Origin: Balneolaceae bacterium | GTDB taxonomy: Bacteria > Bacteroidota > Rhodothermia > Balneolales > Balneolaceae | Assembly (NCBI GenBank): GCA_017640665.1 | Contig: JAEPQE010000001.1 | Span: forward strand, 761,262 to 825,261 | DNA: 64,000 bases | Direction of reading: 5' to 3' | Shown: one piece after another, positions 59,680 to 64,000 of the stretch | How the letters are laid out: each line of letters opens with the position of its first letter | How positions within the stretch are numbered: position 1 is the first letter of the stretch | Notes under the pieces: model-generated | The model's input: only the letters and a program-made list of their open reading frames with translations | Database searches by the model: none | Told to the model about the DNA's origin: nothing | Translations under genes and position numbers: made by a program

Positions 59680-59710
59680 AGTTGACTGAATGATAATTCA
59701 TTTATCAACT
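59680..59710. repeat. Short imperfect palindrome after the YciI gene
   Basis: AGTTGA...AATGA-taa-TTCATT...TCAACT forms a 31-nt imperfect hairpin right after the stop codon. No clear T-run follows. It may be a dispersed repeat or a weak transcript-end structure. Confidence 0.4.
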
Positions 59711-59763
59711 CTCAACTCTCGTTATATATGCTTAGCTTTCGGGAAAAGTAGAATCCTGTTTTA

Positions 59764-60432
59764 ATGAAAGAACCTAATTTCGTTCCTTTAACTTCGTACA
59801 AAGAATATCCACCTGAAGAGATGCTCAACCGAGCTGAGGAATTCTATGAGCTTATCGAATCCCGCCGAACAGTGCGGGAATTTTCAGACCGTCCTGTAGA
59901 CCGTAAAGTGATTGAACAATGTATACTGGCAGCGGGAACTGCTCCCAATGGCGCCAACAAACAACCCTGGCATTTTGCTGTAGTTTCTGATTCGGATATT
60001 AAAAAAAAGATTCGTGAAGCGGCTGAAGAAGAAGAACGTGAATTTTATCACCGACGAGCTCCTGAAGACTGGTTGGAAGACCTCCGTCCTTTTGGCACTG
60101 ACGAACACAAGCCTTTCCTGGAAAAAGCTCCGTATTTGATTGGAATTTTCGCACAGAGCTTTCATTTGAATGAAGATGGAGAAAAGGAAAAGCATTACTA
60201 TGTAAAAGAATCAGTAGGGATTGCCACTGGCATACTGATTACGGCTCTCCATAATGCGGGATTAGCCACACTTACCCATACTCCAAGCCCAATGGGGTTT
60301 TTAACTGAGATTATGAAACGACCATCTCATGAAAAACCTTTTTTGTTATTAGTAGTAGGTTACCCGGAAAAGGGTACCAAGGTCCCTGATATAACTAAGA
60401 AATCACTTGACGAAATTTCTTCTTTTCTCTGA
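59764..60432 (+). CDS. Nitroreductase-family FMN oxidoreductase
   Basis: A 222-residue FMN-dependent nitroreductase-fold enzyme. [43 protein letters not shown] carries the FMN-binding Arg-Arg and Asn-Gln pattern. A charged lid (about 85-125, [23 protein letters not shown]) follows. [28 protein letters not shown] and [12 protein letters not shown] complete the fold. The lid resembles iodotyrosine deiodinase/BluB-like subgroups, so the substrate is uncertain. It overlaps the TlpA-like gene by one base (TGATG). Confidence 0.9.
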   Translation: MKEPNFVPLTSYKEYPPEEMLNRAEEFYELIESRRTVREFSDRPVDRKVIEQCILAAGTAPNGANKQPWHFAVVSDSDIKKKIREAAEEEEREFYHRRAPEDWLEDLRPFGTDEHKPFLEKAPYLIGIFAQSFHLNEDGEKEKHYYVKESVGIATGILITALHNAGLATLTHTPSPMGFLTEIMKRPSHEKPFLLLVVGYPEKGTKVPDITKKSLDEISSFL

Positions 60433-61034
60433 TGAGTTCTGAACCCGACAAAAAATCTCCCAATCAGTTTAAAAAGGCCGTTTGGGAATGGGGCATTATT
60501 CTTGGAATATTTGGAATTCTTTATATCACCGGACTTCATACCGAAGTGATTGGCGGGCTTCAGCGGGTGCTTTTATCAACCGGTATTCTACGTCCGGATA
60601 CAGAGGTTGATCCCGGAGAGACTCGAAAGGCAAACTACAATATGCCACTCATCACTTTAGATGGCGACCGAACCTCCCTTTCTGAGTTTGAAGGCAAAAC
60701 GATCTTTCTAAATTTCTGGGCTACATGGTGCCCTCCTTGTATTGCTGAAATGCCGAATATTCAGAAACTATATGACCAACTTGAGGATGAAGAGAAAGTC
60801 GTATTTGTAATGCTTTCTCTGGATGAAGACCCGGAGAAAGCCCGTGCTTATATGGATCGAAAAGAATTTACCATGCCTGTTTACTTTTTAGCCGGAAGAC
60901 AACCCGGAGTGTACAACAGTACCGTTGTACCAACTACTTATGTGATTTCTCCCGAAGGAGATATCGTGGTAGAAAAAAGAGGAATGGCTAAGTATAACAC
61001 GGATGAGTTCCGTAATTTTTTGCTTAGTTTATAG
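60432..61034 (+). CDS. TlpA-family membrane-anchored thiol:disulfide oxidoreductase
   Basis: A 200-residue protein: cytoplasmic N-terminus, one TM (about 18-36, WEWGIILGIFGILYITGLH), then a periplasmic thioredoxin fold. The active site is WATWCPPC with Cys100 and Cys103. The cis-Pro loop VVPTTYVISPEGDIV follows. Such proteins reduce periplasmic disulfides, often for cytochrome c maturation. It is coupled to the nitroreductase by a TGATG junction. Confidence 0.92.
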   Translation: MSSEPDKKSPNQFKKAVWEWGIILGIFGILYITGLHTEVIGGLQRVLLSTGILRPDTEVDPGETRKANYNMPLITLDGDRTSLSEFEGKTIFLNFWATWCPPCIAEMPNIQKLYDQLEDEEKVVFVMLSLDEDPEKARAYMDRKEFTMPVYFLAGRQPGVYNSTVVPTTYVISPEGDIVVEKRGMAKYNTDEFRNFLLSL

Positions 61035-61058
61035 TATCAAAATTTGTTCAAACTTTTG

Positions 61059-61129
61059 GTCATTCCCGCGTTCGCGGTAAAATAAAAGCTTTTACGAACA
61101 ATCTAGATATCCGCCTACGCGAGGATGAC
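61059..61129. repeat. GTCAT-type dispersed palindromic repeat
   Basis: GTCATTCCCGCGTTCGCGG on the left pairs imperfectly with CCGCCTACGCGAGGATGAC on the right across an AT-rich centre. It belongs to the same GTCATTCCCG family as the inner palindrome at 29507-29532. Confidence 0.7.
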
Positions 61130-61156
61130 TTTAGAATAAAACATCAAAAATTGACT

Positions 61157-62224
61157 ATGGAAAAAGTAATATCAGGGATTCAACAAATCGGAATCGGAAA
61201 TCCTAATGTTGAAGAAGCCACTGAGTGGTATCGCAAGTATTTCGGGATGGATATCAAGGTGTTTGATGATTCTGCGGTTGCTGATCTGATGCTTCCGTAC
61301 ACCGGGGGAAAACCTCATGAGCGACGTGCAATTCTTACGCTAAGTATGCGAGGCGGAGGGGGGTTTGAAATTTGGCAATATACAAGCCGTACTCCGGTCG
61401 CCCCGAATTTCGATGTACAACTTGGAGATCTTGGAATCAACATCGCAAAAATAAAATCTATAGATGTTCAGGAAACCTACGAGCAATTTAATGGTGCCGG
61501 ACTTAATGTTCTGACTTCACTTCGGGAAAACCCTGCCGGTGATATCAACTTCTTTGTTGAAGATTTGAACGGCAATATCTTTAATGTGGTGAAAGGGCTT
61601 GACTGGTTCAAAAAGAAAGAACCTAAAACAACAGGCGGAGTTTCGGGTGCAATTATTGGTTCTACAGATATTGAGAAATCAAAAACATTGTATACCGATA
61701 TTCTCGGCTATGATGAAGTTGTGTATGACGAGTCAGATGCTTTCGCTGATTTTGAAGGTCTGCCCGGGGGAGATCAAAAATATCGACGGGTCCTTCTTAG
61801 ACACAGTAAACCAAGAGATGGTGCATTTGTAAAACTCTTTGGCCCCACTGAAATAGAGTTGGTTCAATGCCTGGATGGACGGCGCAAACCCAAACTCATT
61901 TTTGAAGACCGTTTCTGGGGAGATCTGGGATTCATCCATCTCTGTTTTGATGTTCAGGGAATGGATTCCCTGAAAGAAGAATGTGAAGCTGCCGGATTCA
62001 AATTCACCGTAGACAGCGCCGATAGCTTTGACATGGGCGAAGCAGCCGGACGATTTACTTACATCGAAGACCCGGATGGAACCCTGATCGAATTTGTAGA
62101 AACCCACAAAGTTCCGATTGCAAAAAAATTAGGCCTCTTTATCGATATGACGAAAAGAGACCCAAAAAAGTCGCTCCCAACCTGGATGTTGAGAGCCTTT
62201 AGTGTAAACCGGATGAAAGACTGA
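61157..62224 (+). CDS. Two-domain VOC-superfamily protein
   Basis: A 355-residue protein with two glyoxalase/dioxygenase-type halves. The first half is about 1-145 (GIQQIGIGNPNVEEATEWYRKYFGM...EDLNGNIFNVVKG). The second is 160-325 (SGAIIGSTDIEKSKTLYTDILGYDE...FTYIEDPDGTLIEFVETHK). Each carries His/Glu-type metal positions seen in extradiol dioxygenases and 4-HPPD-like folds. The ATG at 61157 is used rather than a TTG 6 nt upstream. The substrate is unknown. The 3' end abuts the convergent T9SS gene. Confidence 0.85.
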   Translation: MEKVISGIQQIGIGNPNVEEATEWYRKYFGMDIKVFDDSAVADLMLPYTGGKPHERRAILTLSMRGGGGFEIWQYTSRTPVAPNFDVQLGDLGINIAKIKSIDVQETYEQFNGAGLNVLTSLRENPAGDINFFVEDLNGNIFNVVKGLDWFKKKEPKTTGGVSGAIIGSTDIEKSKTLYTDILGYDEVVYDESDAFADFEGLPGGDQKYRRVLLRHSKPRDGAFVKLFGPTEIELVQCLDGRRKPKLIFEDRFWGDLGFIHLCFDVQGMDSLKEECEAAGFKFTVDSADSFDMGEAAGRFTYIEDPDGTLIEFVETHKVPIAKKLGLFIDMTKRDPKKSLPTWMLRAFSVNRMKD

Positions 62225-64000
62225 TTATTTAATCAGCAGCATCTTTTTGGTTTGAAGGTGACTTCCTGCTTGTAAACGATAAATATACATTCCGCTTGCT
62301 AGTCTGGATGCGTCAAAGGCTACCGTATGACTCCCTGAGTTCAGTCTTCCATTCACCAGTGTTACTACTTCCTGTCCGAGCAGGTTGTACACTTTCAAGG
62401 TCACCTCTCCAGAAGATGGAAGATTGAATGAAATGTTCGTGCTCGGGTTGAATGGATTCGGATAGTTTTGGGAAAGCCTGAACTCATTTGGGTTTACTTC
62501 CTCTTCAGTACCAACCGCAAACTGTTCGTTTACAAATTCTACCTCAGCAGTTACAAAAGTTTCTCCGCGAATTGCTTTGTAAGTCATTGGAGATGGATTC
62601 GTTTCATCGACTACCCAGAAAAAGCGCCTTGTTTCGGGGTCGAAGGTAGCAGTTGATGGCATATTAGAAACCTCCACAGTGGGAATCGTCATATCCGGAC
62701 TCATAGCGCTAACATATAAACTTACCGTGTCTCCCGGGCTGATCAGGATCGGCCCATCATTAAATACTCCCGGATAACTAGTATATAGGCTCATTGACCG
62801 GTTAATGGCTTCCTGGTTACCAATAAAGGATTTATTGACAGTTTGATTGAAGCTTTGTCCTTCACCTCCTGAGATTCTCCTATTATAAATCCGGTAACTC
62901 TTCAGCAGCAACCTTTTCTCGCTAAAGTCCCAGTCGAATCTCACCTCTATGGTACTTCCATCAGAAAGCAGATCTCTCTGAATATGAAAGCCGAATGTAG
63001 TGTCTCCTTCTGCATTAAATGAAAAATTCTTAGAACCCTGATATGATCCATCACTACCATACAAGGTTTCATTTACTCCTGAATGATAGATTTCTCCGGT
63101 AAAAAAGTCTCTTGTATATGTTTCTTGCTTGGTTTGAGCAAAATAAGATTCATTATTAAAATTGGTAAACTCCCTGAACATTCGCACCGTTTTATTATTC
63201 AGCCTGAGAGTGTCATCAATAATGCTGAAGTTCCGTACTTCCACCTGATTAGCATGCTCGTCATAATCCATTTCAGTTTTAATGGATACCCGCTTCCTTT
63301 CGGGCTCCATAGTTTCTTCATTTTCTCCAATTTCGAATACCAATATAGAATCCACAACCATATCCCCTACAGGATGCTCTCTTTGATAACTTGTGTATGC
63401 ATTATAAAACACCCAGGTAGAATCATCCCAGAAAAAACCTTCTGCATCGGTATAAGAATCGTCCGGTGCGTAAGTGAAGTGGAGACTGTCTTCTCCAACA
63501 TAATTCATTCCTTCTGAATCATACTCTTTACTTATCTGATAAATATACCGACCTCCGTCTCCAAGCTTTGTATAATCAAAGTATCCGCTGGTTTGCATAC
63601 CTTCACCGTCAAAGTATTTAACTCTCCTTAGCAGATATTCTAATGTGTTTTCCTGTAGCTCTGTTGAGTTTAAAATTCCCCCGAAATAACCTTCGTTATA
63701 GAAGTAGTAATAGTTCTCTGCATTTTTTCTTCTCTGCAAAGAGTTAAGCTGATAATCCATTAACTCAGGTTCGTACTGGTAAGACAGACGCAGTGTGTCC
63801 CACCCAAACTCGTCCTGATACGATAAATCACGTGAGCCCTTTTGCCAACCATTATCAGGAGAGTAATAATCCCAGAATTGCTCCCTGGTTGCGCCTTCCG
63901 CTGGGACTCCGGGCGTTATTGAGCGCTGACCTGTGTAGGGCTCAACATAAGGGGACTGATAGAAATAAGTTGTTGAGCTATCATTATGACCTTCAGAAAA
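62225..64000 (-). CDS. Secreted protein with T9SS sorting domain, 5' end outside window
   Basis: At least 592 residues; the frame stays open past the Met at 63760 to the right edge, so the N-terminus lies beyond 64000. The visible part has a Tyr/Phe/Asp-rich repetitive region with antiparallel-strand character. A PTVEVSNMPSTATFDPETRRFFW segment (Ig/cadherin-like) and a classic type A T9SS sorting domain complete it: LSQNYPNPFNPSTNISF, then a VYNLLGQEVVTLVNG strand and a SGMYIYRLQAG ending. It is exported by T9SS. No enzymatic motif is recognised. Confidence 0.88.
   Translation of the reverse strand, partial: FSEGHNDSSTTYFYQSPYVEPYTGQRSITPGVPAEGATREQFWDYYSPDNGWQKGSRDLSYQDEFGWDTLRLSYQYEPELMDYQLNSLQRRKNAENYYYFYNEGYFGGILNSTELQENTLEYLLRRVKYFDGEGMQTSGYFDYTKLGDGGRYIYQISKEYDSEGMNYVGEDSLHFTYAPDDSYTDAEGFFWDDSTWVFYNAYTSYQREHPVGDMVVDSILVFEIGENEETMEPERKRVSIKTEMDYDEHANQVEVRNFSIIDDTLRLNNKTVRMFREFTNFNNESYFAQTKQETYTRDFFTGEIYHSGVNETLYGSDGSYQGSKNFSFNAEGDTTFGFHIQRDLLSDGSTIEVRFDWDFSEKRLLLKSYRIYNRRISGGEGQSFNQTVNKSFIGNQEAINRSMSLYTSYPGVFNDGPILISPGDTVSLYVSAMSPDMTIPTVEVSNMPSTATFDPETRRFFWVVDETNPSPMTYKAIRGETFVTAEVEFVNEQFAVGTEEEVNPNEFRLSQNYPNPFNPSTNISFNLPSSGEVTLKVYNLLGQEVVTLVNGRLNSGSHTVAFDASRLASGMYIYRLQAGSHLQTKKMLLIK

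Overview
The window looks like chromosomal core sequence from a marine or halotolerant member of the Balneolota (Balneola/Gracilimonas-like), close to Bacteroidota. The evidence is: two secreted proteins ending in type IX secretion (T9SS) sorting domains with an NYPNPFNP motif; a long Bacteroidota-type SecA; a complete Na+-translocating NADH:quinone reductase; several promoters resembling the Bacteroidota TTG-N19-TAnnTTTG form; many genes without a clear Shine-Dalgarno site; and moderate GC content. The genus is an inference; the 16S gene is not in the window.

Layout. 1-11.8 kb: the 3' end of a polyphosphate-glucokinase-like ROK gene, an EamA transporter, then a leftward histidine-utilisation operon hutH-hutU-[DUF559]-hutI-hutG with a divergent LysR gene. 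These are followed by a small redox-stress group (CxxC AhpD-like protein, MarR, VOC protein), a TPR protein and a second ROK gene whose catalytic motifs are degraded. 11.9-20.4 kb: secA, a helical unknown, a four-repeat DUF7282-like lipoprotein, and rpmH-rnpA-yidC. 20.4-30.6 kb: an orphan HsdR-N nuclease-like protein, PnuC, a sodium:solute symporter, a dihaem cytochrome c, a PadR/FtsX-permease pair, a zinc alcohol dehydrogenase with DUF3052, and a SirB1-like protein. 30.6-41.6 kb: arginine deiminase, an M50 protease, a lipoprotein, smpB, a BsuPI/T9SS protein, the RNase P RNA gene, a zinc-ribbon-family protein without cysteines, a Nif3-like protein, yggS, two PspB-like small membrane proteins, divIVA, purine nucleoside phosphorylase and an acidic unknown. 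41.6-51.2 kb: a T2 asparaginase, YceI, tRNA-Arg(UCG) with a partial tRNA-like remnant, a four-cysteine NqrM-like protein, apbE and nqrABCDEF. 51.4-64 kb: xseB-dxs-queA, a DUF4097 protein, proline dehydrogenase with a DoxX-like protein, a large membrane zincin, YciI, nitroreductase, a TlpA-like protein, a two-domain VOC protein, and a T9SS-sorted protein cut by the right edge.

How the genes fit together. HutHUIG degrade histidine to glutamate and formamide. ArcA (arginine to citrulline) and ProDH (proline oxidation) add amino-acid catabolism, although no carbamate kinase or P5C dehydrogenase is adjacent. NqrA-F with ApbE (flavinylation of NqrB and NqrC) and the Cys4 membrane protein (probable iron-site maturation) form a sodium-pumping respiratory module, consistent with the sodium:solute symporter. 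SecA and YidC serve protein export and insertion; rnpA and rnpB supply both parts of RNase P. No phage, CRISPR array, plasmid or intact transposase was seen. The unusual signals are diverged family members (a ROK pseudokinase candidate, a zinc ribbon without zinc ligands), a repeat-flanked DUF559 gene inside the hut operon, tandem perfect palindromes ahead of the AhpD-like gene, and a yggS-small membrane proteins-divIVA neighbourhood.
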